Below are positions 57,801 through 64,000 of a stretch of DNA of 64,000 bases, one piece after another. This DNA is from Mycobacterium scrofulaceum. Lineage in GTDB: Bacteria > Actinomycetota > Actinomycetes > Mycobacteriales > Mycobacteriaceae. Each line of letters starts with the position of its first letter. Position 1 is the first letter of the stretch. The stretch is taken from contig NZ_LZJW01000087.1 in the NCBI RefSeq assembly GCF_001667885.1, positions 62,001-126,000 on the forward strand, written 5' to 3'. A model generated the notes under the pieces. That model had not been told where the DNA came from. It was given only the letters and a program-made list of their open reading frames with translations, and ran no database searches. The position numbers were made by a program, and so were the translations under genes.

Positions 57801-58110
57801 GCTTGGCCAGCCCCGACTCGAACGACATCGGCAGCGGCGGGCTGACCGGCACCGCGATCACCCCTATGCGCGCGCAGGCGTAAAACGCCGCGATCATTTC
57901 CAGCCCGGGCGGGTAGACCAGCAGCGCCCGATCGCCCGGCCGCAGGCCGGCCTCGGTCGACAGGTACGCGGCCAGCTCGCGCGTCCGCTCGGAGAAGCTC
58001 CGGTAGGTGTAGTGCTCCAGTTCGCGGCCCTCTTCGTCGACGAAGCGGAAGAGGGTCTTGTCCGGTGTCTGGGCTTCGCGCAGGTGCAGATGATCTATGA
58101 GCGTCTCCAT
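54871..58110 (-). CDS. FAAL-carrier-thioester reductase megaenzyme (carboxylic acid reductase-like)
   Basis: A 1079-residue three-module enzyme. Residues 1-590 are an adenylation domain with YTSGSTSDPKGV (177-188), LPQHHDMGL (211-219, a fatty-acyl-AMP ligase hallmark), YGMAEN and KTTSGKIRR (542-550). Residues 595-680 are a carrier with the phosphopantetheine Ser610 in DLGIDSLALAEL. Residues 705-1079 are an extended-SDR reductase with TGATGFLG (711-718) and YSQTK. It should activate a fatty acid as acyl-AMP, load it on its carrier and release an aldehyde or alcohol with NADPH. No condensation domain is present. ATG 58110 is chosen; a TTG at 58137 would add nine residues. Confidence 0.87.
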   Translation of the reverse strand: METLIDHLHLREAQTPDKTLFRFVDEEGRELEHYTYRSFSERTRELAAYLSTEAGLRPGDRALLVYPPGLEMIAAFYACARIGVIAVPVSPPLPMSFESGLAKLSFIARDCQAKAVLSTKQFEYDYRLLLNHLDAGSPWADAQRPPELPWFGTDGTQEFGGAHVPDTPGPVLFLQYTSGSTSDPKGVVVSHANVIANASAFAGGEVLVSWLPQHHDMGLISAYLFILLVGGTTHAMSPLDFLKRPSAWLRLISDVRATHTPVPNFALELCLREDKLPTSELHGIDLSSLESIVVGAEPLRASTFARFRQRFAPYGLEPNALTGAYGMAENTLIVSLRGRQTLALNKRALERNLARVEKAQPENSNQAPVVSCGKPIDGNVVRIVDPETGEALGEGRVGEVWLDGPSKGGGYWNRPELTAEAFAARIAGDAEHSYLRTGDLGFLYEGELFVCGRSKDLIIVRGVNCYPSDIEGIVERSAPQVRGGCVAAFAVEHDDQEVLTVVAEVRDADALPDGKALARAIRRHGHIDPHAIAFVPPHSIPKTTSGKIRRSSTRQLWLDGKLPVLSSYTHQAHHWAETNPGPLDRFRNLIESYDLTGQEDCSFADLGIDSLALAELRADLQALLEEHGAGELAEEVNTRLLQRLTVAEFFRLMRQFCEESGQPLDALRQALDQIATEYEAYEVARMRADAQLPLPALPPARSGTPSDILLTGATGFLGPFLVASLLGRTSLTVHALIRATDSAHGLDRIVASLRRAQLWTPALEAEVRARVRVVCGDLAEPQLGIGEEGFRRLAESVDAILHNGALVNYVRTYDALRPANVIGTHELLRLAMTAHRKTFHLVSSTFIYGWSVKPVVGESDANLEMNALDFGYSQTKWVAEQLAFAAQRQGLDVRVFRPSLISPTGAGFGSGDDILVRTVAFMIEHGIAANALNQLSLLPADLIADHIVALMDLPADQGTVFNMTADDYYNLMDITRVLSERYGYRFDYHDIPEFAAEMNRRCTTRDPIYPLVDFLTRSADKIAAMRDKRYGNSQYQRARELAKVRLREPALTETVENLVRFLRSERLITEAEAEAQRSA

Positions 58111-58160
58111 CGCAGGAGCCACCCCCTTCCGGGTCAACTATGAGCGATAAGAACTTTCGG

Positions 58161-58170
58161 ATCAATTGAT
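58161..58170. promoter_or_regulatory. perfect 10-bp palindrome at the operon transcription start
   Basis: ATCAATTGAT is a perfect palindrome in an AT-rich stretch, about 50 bases before the acyl-reductase start and overlapping the expected transcription start of the candidate promoter at 58176-58205. Its position fits an operator that would block or recruit polymerase. No regulator gene was found beside it. Confidence 0.4.
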
Positions 58171-58175
58171 AACCC

Positions 58176-58205
58176 AATGTAGCGCCGCTGCTGGACGTCA
58201 AGCAA
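58176..58205 (-). promoter_or_regulatory. candidate promoter of the acyl-reductase/diiron operon
   Basis: On the minus strand, TTGCTT (58205-58200) and TACATT (58181-58176) are 18 bases apart, resembling a sigma-A promoter. Transcription would start near 58169 and leave a leader of about 60 bases to ATG 58110. Identified by eye only. Confidence 0.35.
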
Positions 58206-58545
58206 AGCGAGGAGGGCCATTTTCGACCACCGCACATTAATCTCACAGGATAGGCTTAACTACCGCCGCGCACGGGACATCATGAGATCCGTCACTACGG
58301 AGATCAGTATTTCAGTTTGGCATTCCACCAGCGCTTTTGCCTCGGTAGACGGTGCGCAAACTCGGGAATACTGAGTTACGTATTTCCAATTATCAGGACT
58401 TCTTCCGTGGTTACTTCGGCGCAATGCGGGGTGCATTTCGTATTCCCACCGCAAAGGGCAAATATGTGCGGCCCCACGGTGGTTCTTTTAGGGCGATAAA
58501 GTGACGTGAGCCACTAAGCCGCTGCTGACCTACTGAGCCACCAAG
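58206..58545. other. AT-rich intergenic region, no gene seen
   Basis: About 340 bases with visibly lower GC than anywhere else in the window. Two short open frames (64 and 60 codons) cross it on opposite strands but have no ribosome site, ordinary codon use or recognisable domain, so I treat it as non-coding. It contains an imperfect 12-base direct repeat, TGAGCCACTAAG (58507-58518) and TGAGCCACCAAG (58534-58545), that abuts the stop of the DAG-kinase-like gene. Confidence 0.5.
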
Positions 58546-59538
58546 TCAGCCCGGCTGCGCCACCCGGATGCGTGGGCCGGCCCGGGCCACCAACCGGGTG
58601 ATGCCGACGAACCGTTCGCCGTCGATGATCGGCGACAGCGGCTCACCCTCGGCCTCGATGGTCATCTCGCGGCCGTTGACGTCGCGCACCCCGGGACCAC
58701 GCAGCGTGCCGCTGGTGAGCGCCGCGGGCAGTTGGACCACGATCCTCGAGGGCCGTATCTCGCCGGCCTGGAAATGCAGCGCGCCGGGGTTCTCGGCCTT
58801 CGGAAAAAGCCGGAACGGCCCCCCGATCCGCAGGTCGATCGCGCCCGCGTGCAACACGCGGTGCGTGCGCGACGGAACCTCCTCGCCGTCGATGACGACG
58901 CGGGCGCGCGTCGGGGCGAACAACACCGACGCATAGTTGGACGACTTCGCGCCGCCGAGGCCGACCTTGGAAGCGAGGTAATCACGGAAGGAGCGACCGA
59001 TCACCTGGGCGACTTCGGTCCGACCGTGGTCGGGCTTTCCGTAATACATGTCGTAGAACCGGTTGCCGACTCCCCCGGCCGCCAGCCCGAAACACAGGCG
59101 ATGGAACGCCGCGCCATCCGCCGTCTCACCGTCGAGTTGCAGGGTGTCCAAGCGGATTTCGGGCGGGGGCCGGTCGGCCTGCGCGGCCGCCACCAGCGCG
59201 CGGACGACGGCATCGGGCCGCCCGCGAACCCGCGCCTTGCGCGCGACGGCGTTGACGCTGCCGCCGTTGGACGGCACGAACGCCGGCCAGCGTTCCGGAT
59301 CTTCTTCGCAGCGCTCGATTTCATTGATCAACCAGTGCAGCGCGCCGTCGCCGCCGTCGCCGACAAGATGCGTGACCCGCGGATGGAGCCGGTCCAGGGT
59401 CTTGCCCAGCTCCTCGATCGAGGAGGTTTCGTGGACCTCGCCCCACGGGCCGACGATGCGGCGCAACTCGGCGACCCGGTCGCCCCGCACCTTCCGATTC
59501 CGGCGCGCGAGCGGATTGACGATGACCCCTAGATACAT
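58546..59538 (-). CDS. diacylglycerol/sphingosine kinase-fold protein, atypical
   Basis: A 330-residue protein of the DAG-kinase catalytic-domain fold. The opening VIVNPLARRNRK and GDGGDGALHW near 60-69 correspond to the nucleotide-binding loop, but the usual GGDGT has Ala in place of Thr. The canonical GTGND block is replaced by SNGGSVNAVAR near 89-99. The C-terminal beta-domain has LRIGGPFRLFPKAENPGALHF. Lipid kinase activity is therefore plausible but not assured. It is upstream of the acyl-reductase operon on the same strand, separated from it by the AT-rich leader. Confidence 0.68.
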   Translation of the reverse strand: MYLGVIVNPLARRNRKVRGDRVAELRRIVGPWGEVHETSSIEELGKTLDRLHPRVTHLVGDGGDGALHWLINEIERCEEDPERWPAFVPSNGGSVNAVARKARVRGRPDAVVRALVAAAQADRPPPEIRLDTLQLDGETADGAAFHRLCFGLAAGGVGNRFYDMYYGKPDHGRTEVAQVIGRSFRDYLASKVGLGGAKSSNYASVLFAPTRARVVIDGEEVPSRTHRVLHAGAIDLRIGGPFRLFPKAENPGALHFQAGEIRPSRIVVQLPAALTSGTLRGPGVRDVNGREMTIEAEGEPLSPIIDGERFVGITRLVARAGPRIRVAQPG

Positions 59539-59623
59539 CCGCGGCGTCCAGTTCCATCGGCCATCCCACGCACGATACCTGCGGCGTTCCGGTGGGTGGG
59601 ATCACCTAGTTAGGGTGGGCTGC

Positions 59624-60493
59624 ATGCCTGGTTGGACCGCAGCAGACCTACCCTCCTTCGCCGGACGCACCGTCGTGATCACCGGCGCCAACGCCGGACT
59701 GGGGGAAGTGACCGCCCGCGAACTGGCCCGGGTCGGCGCCCGCGTCGTCCTGGCCGTGCGCAACACCGAGAAGGGCAAGGCCGCCGCCGACCGGATGGCC
59801 GGTGACATCGAGGTGCGCCACCTCGACCTGCAGGACCTGGGCTCGGTGCGGCGCTTCGCCGACGAGATCGCGACCGTCGACGTGCTGGTCAACAACGCCG
59901 GCATCATGGCCACCCAACACGCGGTGACCGCCGACGGCTTCGAGGGCCAGATCGGCACCAATCACCTCGGCCACTTCGCGTTGACCAACCTGCTGCTGCC
60001 CCGGCTCACCGACCGGGTGGTGACGGTGTCCTCGCTGATGCACCTCTTCGGTTACGTCAGTCTCAAAGACCTGAACTTTCAATCCCGCCCGTATTCGGCG
60101 TGGCTGGCCTACAGCCAGTCGAAGCTGGCCAACCTGCTCTTCACCAGCGAACTGCAGCGGCGCCTGGACGCGGTAGGTTCTCCGGTGCGCGCGCTGGCCG
60201 CGCACCCCGGCTGGTCGCACACGAACCTGCAGGGCAACTCGGGACGCAAGCTGGGCGACGCGGCGGTGTTGGCCGTCGACCGGATCGTGTCCACCGACGC
60301 AGACTTCGGGGCCAGGCAGACGCTCTACGCGGTCTCGCAGGATCTGCCCGGGGACACGTTCGTCGGGCCGCGCTTCGGCCTATACGGCCGCACCCAGCCG
60401 ACCTGGCGTAACTGGCCGGCCAAGCGGGCGGGCACCGCCAAGGCGCTGTGGGACCTGTCCGAGCAGCTCACGGGCACTGCTTTCCCGCTATGA
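59624..60493 (+). CDS. short-chain dehydrogenase/reductase
   Basis: A 289-residue SDR related to retinol-dehydrogenase-like mycobacterial enzymes. The cofactor motif is TGANAGLG near 22-29, NNAGIMA lies near 93-99, and the catalytic YSQSK near 164-168 follows the active-site Ser in VTVSSLMH. The dinucleotide region with VLAVRNTEKG suggests NADP preference. ATG 59624 is preceded by TAGGGTGGG, a weak ribosome site. Its N-terminal shadow overlaps the divergent lipid-kinase-like gene, from which it is separated by 85 bases. Substrate unknown. Confidence 0.82.
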   Translation: MPGWTAADLPSFAGRTVVITGANAGLGEVTARELARVGARVVLAVRNTEKGKAAADRMAGDIEVRHLDLQDLGSVRRFADEIATVDVLVNNAGIMATQHAVTADGFEGQIGTNHLGHFALTNLLLPRLTDRVVTVSSLMHLFGYVSLKDLNFQSRPYSAWLAYSQSKLANLLFTSELQRRLDAVGSPVRALAAHPGWSHTNLQGNSGRKLGDAAVLAVDRIVSTDADFGARQTLYAVSQDLPGDTFVGPRFGLYGRTQPTWRNWPAKRAGTAKALWDLSEQLTGTAFPL

Positions 60494-60538
60494 AAACGCT
60501 CGGCGGGCGGTTTGCCGTAGCCCGACTAGATTGGTGGC

Positions 60539-61456
60539 ATGTCGAGGGCTGATATTGCGGCGATCCTTGCGCTGTGCGCCGCGCTGGCGTCGGCGGTCGG
60601 CAACGTGGTTCGTCAGCGGTCGGCGCAGGAGGTCACCGACAAACCCGTCGGCCACCTCGCCTTGTTCGGCATGCTGTTGCGCGATACCCGGTGGTGGATG
60701 GGCGGTCTCGGCGACATCGCCAGCTACGTGTTGCTGGCCGCCGCCCTGGACCAGGGGTCCGTGCTGTTGGTGATGTCGCTTCAGGTGACGTCACTGCTGT
60801 TCGCGCTGCCGATCTACGCGCGGATGAGCCGCCACCCGGTCACCCGACAGGAGTGGCTGTGGGCGGTGGTGCTCACCGCGGCGTTGGTGGTCGTCATCGC
60901 GGTCGGCCAGCCGGCGGGCGGTCAGGAGCGCGCCGCTGCCCACGTATGGCTGATCGTGGCCCTGGCCATAGCCCCGCCGCTGCTCTTGGCAATGGCCGGC
61001 GCCCGGATCTGGTCGGACCGCCCGGTGGCGGCGTTGCTGCTCGCGGCGGTCGCCGGTTCGTTGCTGGCCGTCTTCGCGGTGCTGATGAAGGGCGTCGTCG
61101 ACATCCTCGAACACAACCCAGACCAGTTGTGGACCAGACCCGAGGTGTACGGCTGGGTGTTCTGCGGGGCGGCCGGGATGGTGATCCACCAGTCGGCGTA
61201 CCGCGCGGGCGCGTTGACCGCCTCATTGCCGACGATCATCGCCGCCAAGCCGATCGTGGGCGCGGTCCTCGGCATCACCGTGCTCGGTGAGACGTTGGAC
61301 GCCCACGGCTTCGACTGGGTGGTGTTGGCGGTGGCCGCGGCGCTGGTGATCGTCGCGACGGTGGGGCTGGCTCGCGGCGAGGCCGCCACCGTGTCGGCGG
61401 GCGCCGGCCGCGACGTCAGGATCGACGAGCCGAAAGCCGTGAAGCCCGCGCTCTGA
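60539..61456 (+). CDS. DMT-type multi-pass membrane protein
   Basis: A 305-residue integral membrane protein with about nine hydrophobic segments (for example IAAILALCAALASAVGN, YVLLAAALDQGSVLLVM, LLLAAVAGSLLAVFAVLM). SAVGNVVRQRSAQ and TASLPTIIAAKPIVGAVLGITVLGE recall EamA/NIPA-like members of the drug/metabolite transporter superfamily. ATG 60539 is used; a TAGATT at 60525-60530 could be a -10 element. It follows the SDR gene by 45 bases and ends 8 bases before the convergent tRNA-Tyr. Substrate unknown. Confidence 0.72.
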   Translation: MSRADIAAILALCAALASAVGNVVRQRSAQEVTDKPVGHLALFGMLLRDTRWWMGGLGDIASYVLLAAALDQGSVLLVMSLQVTSLLFALPIYARMSRHPVTRQEWLWAVVLTAALVVVIAVGQPAGGQERAAAHVWLIVALAIAPPLLLAMAGARIWSDRPVAALLLAAVAGSLLAVFAVLMKGVVDILEHNPDQLWTRPEVYGWVFCGAAGMVIHQSAYRAGALTASLPTIIAAKPIVGAVLGITVLGETLDAHGFDWVVLAVAAALVIVATVGLARGEAATVSAGAGRDVRIDEPKAVKPAL

Positions 61457-61464
61457 GTGAAGCT

Positions 61465-61548
61465 TGGTGGCAGGTACAGGATTCGAACCTGTGAAGCTTT
61501 CGCGACGGATTTACAGTCCGCTCCCATTGGCCGCTCGGGCAACCTGCC
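61465..61548 (-). tRNA. tyrT: tRNA-Tyr (GTA anticodon), 3' CCA encoded
   Basis: A type II tRNA on the minus strand with a long variable arm. The acceptor GGCAGGT pairs with ACCTGCC, the discriminator is A, the anticodon loop is CTGTAAA with anticodon GTA, and the T-arm contains GGTTCGAATCC. Unlike the three other tRNAs in the window, the 3' CCA is encoded at 61467-61465. It converges on the DMT protein gene. Confidence 0.94.
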
Positions 61549-61617
61549 GCCAGACAGGTTACAACGAGGGGGTAGACAAAGCACAAACGGCCATCACCGG
61601 ATGAAGGGACGGATCGA

Positions 61618-62109
61618 ATGGCGGACTCATCGTTCGACATTGTCAGCAAAGTCGAGCGCCAAGAGGTCGACAACGCACTCAACCAGGCCGCCAAGGAGCT
61701 GGCCACTCGCTTCGACTTCCGCGGCACCGACACCACTATCGCGTGGAAGGGCGACGAGGCAATCGAGCTGACGTCGTCCACCGAGGAACGCGTCAAGGCG
61801 GCCGTCGACGTGTTCAAGGAGAAGCTGATCCGCCGCGACATCTCGATGAAGGCGTTCGACGCCGGCGAACCGCAGGCCTCCGGCAAGACCTACAAGGTCA
61901 GCGGCACCATCAAGCAGGGCATCAGCAGCGAGAACGCCAAGAAGATCACCAAGCTGATTCGCGACGAGGGACCCAAGAGCGTCAAGACCCAGATCCAGGG
62001 CGACGAGATCCGGGTCACCAGCAAGAAGCGGGACGACCTGCAGGCCGTCCAGGCGCTGCTCAAGCAGGCCGACCTGGACGTCGCGCTGCAGTTCGTCAAC
62101 TACCGGTAG
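61618..62109 (+). CDS. yajQ: YajQ-family nucleotide-binding protein
   Basis: A 163-residue protein of the YajQ family, with two ferredoxin-like RNP folds. Conserved blocks are [20 protein letters not shown] at the start, [12 protein letters not shown] near 30-41, and [17 protein letters not shown] near 105-121. YajQ homologues bind cyclic di-GMP or nucleic acids in other bacteria. ATG 61618 follows GAAGGGACGG. It matches Rv0566c, and the next gene, a flavin monooxygenase, keeps the same order. A 17-bp inverted repeat lies immediately downstream. Confidence 0.95.
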   Translation: MADSSFDIVSKVERQEVDNALNQAAKELATRFDFRGTDTTIAWKGDEAIELTSSTEERVKAAVDVFKEKLIRRDISMKAFDAGEPQASGKTYKVSGTIKQGISSENAKKITKLIRDEGPKSVKTQIQGDEIRVTSKKRDDLQAVQALLKQADLDVALQFVNYR

Positions 62110-62118
62110 GGCTCGCGT

Positions 62119-62164
62119 GTAACGCCATGGCGAAATTGGGCGCCGATTTTCGCCGTGGCGTTAC
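62119..62164. repeat. 17-bp inverted repeat between yajQ and the monooxygenase gene
   Basis: GTAACGCCATGGCGAAA (62119-62135) and TTTCGCCGTGGCGTTAC (62148-62164) form an inverted repeat with one mismatch around a 12-base loop. It is flanked on both sides by the 7-base direct repeat GCTCGCG (62111-62117 and 62165-62171). It may act as a yajQ terminator or operator, or be a small inserted element. Confidence 0.6.
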
Positions 62165-62201
62165 GCTCGCGAACAATAGGTAGACGTAACGGAGGTCCAC
62201 G

Positions 62202-63680
62202 ATGATCCCTACCGAGGCCGACTACTCCGACGTCATCATCGTCGGCGCCGGCATCTCCGGCATCGATGCGGCCTACCGGATCAGCGAACGCAACCCACAG
62301 CTGACCTACACCATCCTGGAGCGGCGCGCGCGGATCGGCGGCACCTGGGACCTGTTCCGCTACCCCGGGGTGCGCTCGGACAGCAGCATTTTCACGCTGT
62401 CCTTTCCGTTCGAGCCGTGGACCCGCAAGGAGGGCGTGGCCGACGGCGTGCACATCCGCGAATACCTGGCCGCCACCGCGCACAAGTACGGCATCGATCG
62501 CCACATCCGCTTCAACAGCCACGTCCGCTCGGCCGACTGGGATTCGTCGACCGACACCTGGACGGTGACCGTCGAACAGGACGGCGCACGCAAGCTTTAC
62601 CGCGGCAGGTTCCTGTTCTTCGGCAGCGGCTACTACAACTACGACGAGGGCTACACCCCCGAGTTCCCCGGCATCGAAACGTTCGGCGGCACCGTGGTGC
62701 ATCCGCAGCACTGGCCGGAAGACCTGGATTACACCGGCAAGAGGATCGTGGTGATCGGCAGCGGGGCCACCGCGGTCACCCTGCTCCCCTCGCTGTCGGA
62801 TCGGGCCGCGAAGGTGACCATGCTGCAGCGCTCGCCCACCTATCTCATCTCGGCGTCGAAATACGGCAAAGTCGCCGCCGTCGCGCGTAAAGTGCTGCCG
62901 CGCAGGCCCGCCCACCTGGTTGTCCGGATGTACAGCGCGCTGACCGAGGCGGTGTTCTTCGCGTTGTCCCGCAAGGCGCCCGGGCTGGTGCGGTGGCTGC
63001 TGCGACGCAAGGCGATCAGCAGCCTGCCCGCCGGCTACGACGTCGACACCCACTTCAAGCCGCGGTACAACCCGTGGGACCAGCGGATGTGCCTGATCCC
63101 CGACGCCGACCTGTACAACGCCATCAGCACCGGCCGCGCCGACGTGGTCACCGACCACATCGACCATTTCGACGCGACGGGCATCGCGCTCAAATCCGGC
63201 GGGCACCTCGACGCCGACATCATCGTCACCGCCACCGGGCTGCAGCTGCAGGCCCTGGGCGGGACCGCGATCAGCCTGGACGGCAACGAGATCAAGACCA
63301 ACGACCGCTTCGTCTATAAGGCGCACATGCTCGAGGACGTGCCGAACCTGTTCTGGTGCGTCGGCTACACCAACGCGTCGTGGACGCTGCGCGCCGACAT
63401 CACCGCGCGGGCGACCGCAAAACTGCTGGCGCACATGGCCGCTCACGGCTACACACACGCCTACCCGCACCGCGGCAACGAACCGATGACCGAGAAGCCG
63501 TCGTGGGACATCAACGCCGGCTACGTGCTGCGCTCGGTGCACGCGCTGCCGAAGTCGGGAACCAAGCGGCCGTGGAACGTCCGGCAGAACTACCTGGCCG
63601 ACGCCATCGACTACCGCTTTGACCGCATCGAGGAGGCGATGGTGTTCGGCCGGGCGTCCGACCGGGCACTCGCCGGGTGA
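62202..63680 (+). CDS. flavin-containing (Baeyer-Villiger-type) monooxygenase
   Basis: A 492-residue class B flavoprotein monooxygenase. The FAD-binding GAGISG is at about 16-21, the NADPH-binding GSGATAVTLLPSL near 186-198, and the Baeyer-Villiger fingerprint FxGxxxHxxxW is complete as FGGTVVHPQHW near 163-173. It should insert oxygen next to a carbonyl or oxidise sulfur using NADPH. It matches Rv0565c, which has been linked to activation of thioamide prodrugs, in context after yajQ. ATG 62202 follows AACGGAGG at 62186-62193. Confidence 0.88.
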   Translation: MIPTEADYSDVIIVGAGISGIDAAYRISERNPQLTYTILERRARIGGTWDLFRYPGVRSDSSIFTLSFPFEPWTRKEGVADGVHIREYLAATAHKYGIDRHIRFNSHVRSADWDSSTDTWTVTVEQDGARKLYRGRFLFFGSGYYNYDEGYTPEFPGIETFGGTVVHPQHWPEDLDYTGKRIVVIGSGATAVTLLPSLSDRAAKVTMLQRSPTYLISASKYGKVAAVARKVLPRRPAHLVVRMYSALTEAVFFALSRKAPGLVRWLLRRKAISSLPAGYDVDTHFKPRYNPWDQRMCLIPDADLYNAISTGRADVVTDHIDHFDATGIALKSGGHLDADIIVTATGLQLQALGGTAISLDGNEIKTNDRFVYKAHMLEDVPNLFWCVGYTNASWTLRADITARATAKLLAHMAAHGYTHAYPHRGNEPMTEKPSWDINAGYVLRSVHALPKSGTKRPWNVRQNYLADAIDYRFDRIEEAMVFGRASDRALAG

Positions 63681-63721
63681 ACTGCTTCTAAATCTTCGAT
63701 GTCGGCAATACGCTGATCGCC

Positions 63722-64000
63722 ATGGCAGCACAGATGCGCGAACCCAACGTCGTTGTCCTCGGTGGCGGTTCCTGGGGAACCACGGTCGCGTCCATCTGTG
63801 CGCGCCGCGGACCGACGCTGCAGTGGGTGCGTTCGGAGGAGTCCGCGAAGGACATCAACGAAAACCACCGCAACAGCCGCTACCTCGGCAACGACGTGGT
63901 GCTCAGCGACACGCTGCGCGCCACCACCGACTTCGCCGAGGCGGCCAACTGCGCCGACGTCGTCGTCATGGGCGTTCCCTCCCACGGTTTCCGGGGCGTG
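63722..64000 (+). CDS. gpsA: NAD(P)-dependent glycerol-3-phosphate dehydrogenase, 5' part (partial)
   Basis: The first 93 residues of a GpsA-type enzyme, cut by the window end. The Rossmann cofactor loop is VVVLGGGSWGTTVA near 9-22, followed by VRSEESAKDINENHRNSRYLG near 37-57, which has the conserved Asn-x-x-x-x-Tyr-Leu of the family. It reduces dihydroxyacetone phosphate to glycerol-3-phosphate for phospholipid synthesis. The position after the monooxygenase agrees with gpdA1 (Rv0564c). ATG 63722 lies 41 bases after the preceding stop. Confidence 0.9.
   Translation, partial: MAAQMREPNVVVLGGGSWGTTVASICARRGPTLQWVRSEESAKDINENHRNSRYLGNDVVLSDTLRATTDFAEAANCADVVVMGVPSHGFRGV

Noticed and set aside
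51926..58110. Reading the operon as an isonitrile lipopeptide cluster
   Set aside because: It lacks the condensation domain, the stand-alone carrier and the Fe/2-oxoglutarate oxidase of that cluster; only the FAAL and reductase logic is shared.
54856..58143. Plus-strand 1095-codon frame opposite the acyl-reductase
   Set aside because: Despite its length it has no recognisable domain and is the antisense of a clearly modular enzyme.
58260..58499. Two short ORFs (64 and 60 codons) in the AT-rich leader
   Set aside because: No ribosome sites, no known domain, and they overlap each other on opposite strands.
62100..63731. Minus-strand 543-codon frame opposite the monooxygenase
   Set aside because: Shadow frame; the plus strand has complete FAD, NADPH and Baeyer-Villiger motifs.

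Overview
The window reads as a chromosomal segment of a slow-growing Mycobacterium. Diagnostic content includes four mycolic-acid methyltransferases of the MmaA/CmaA family, the FAS-II dehydratases hadA-hadB-hadC, lpqN, echA3 and CYP135B1. The DNA is GC-rich throughout, and gene order follows stretches of the M. tuberculosis map: Rv0647c to about Rv0625c, then Rv0620-Rv0618, Rv0584/Rv0583c, Rv0568 and Rv0566c-Rv0564c, with non-tuberculosis genes between these blocks. No insertion sequence, prophage, CRISPR array or replication origin was seen. Rv numbers are family and synteny assignments made from memory of those proteins, not from a search.

Layout. 1-4100 (+): the tail of an ABC1/UbiB-type kinase, lipG, then mmaA1, mmaA3 and mmaA4. 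4195-6126 (+): a two-domain YCII (DGPF) protein and an ECF42-type sigma factor. 6143-10836 (-): a translation, transcription and secretion block (rplA, rplK, nusG, secE, tRNA-Trp) joined to hadC, hadB, hadA, rpmG, tRNA-Met and tRNA-Thr. 10917-15590: an orphan VapB-like protein, a glyoxalase II-like hydrolase, a one-TM protein, echA3, cyanase, a frameshifted methyltransferase and a nitroreductase. 15768-24983 (+): a cyclopropane synthase-like mmaA2/cmaA1 homologue followed by recC-recB-recD.

24980-43219: mostly envelope and metabolic genes. These are a phospholipase-like pair, a TVP38/DedA protein, a quinone-oxidoreductase-like enzyme, two tandem SAM methyltransferases, a pseudokinase-flippase fusion, an exported GH92 mannosidase divergent from lpqN, an F420-type reductase, a PAS-ANTAR regulator overlapping a small zinc-ribbon protein, galT-galK (galT intact), an FUSC membrane protein and a small exported protein. 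43313-51916: three cytochromes P450 (one CYP125-like, one CYP135B1-like), a hydrolase, an NYN-domain protein, an MFS transporter and a lipoprotein.

51926-58110 (-) is the most distinctive region. It is a tight four-gene operon encoding a fatty-acyl-AMP ligase/carrier/thioester-reductase megaenzyme, a protein with a ferritin-like diiron ligand pattern, an alpha/beta hydrolase with an epoxide-hydrolase-type nucleophile motif, and an FAD/2Fe-2S reductase. It lies behind an unusually AT-rich leader with a candidate promoter and palindromic operator. I infer a pathway in which a fatty acid is activated, reduced off a carrier to an aldehyde or alcohol, and further oxidised by a reductase-fed diiron enzyme. 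58546-64000 holds a DAG-kinase-like protein, an SDR, a DMT-type membrane protein, tRNA-Tyr, yajQ, a Baeyer-Villiger-type monooxygenase and the start of gpsA.
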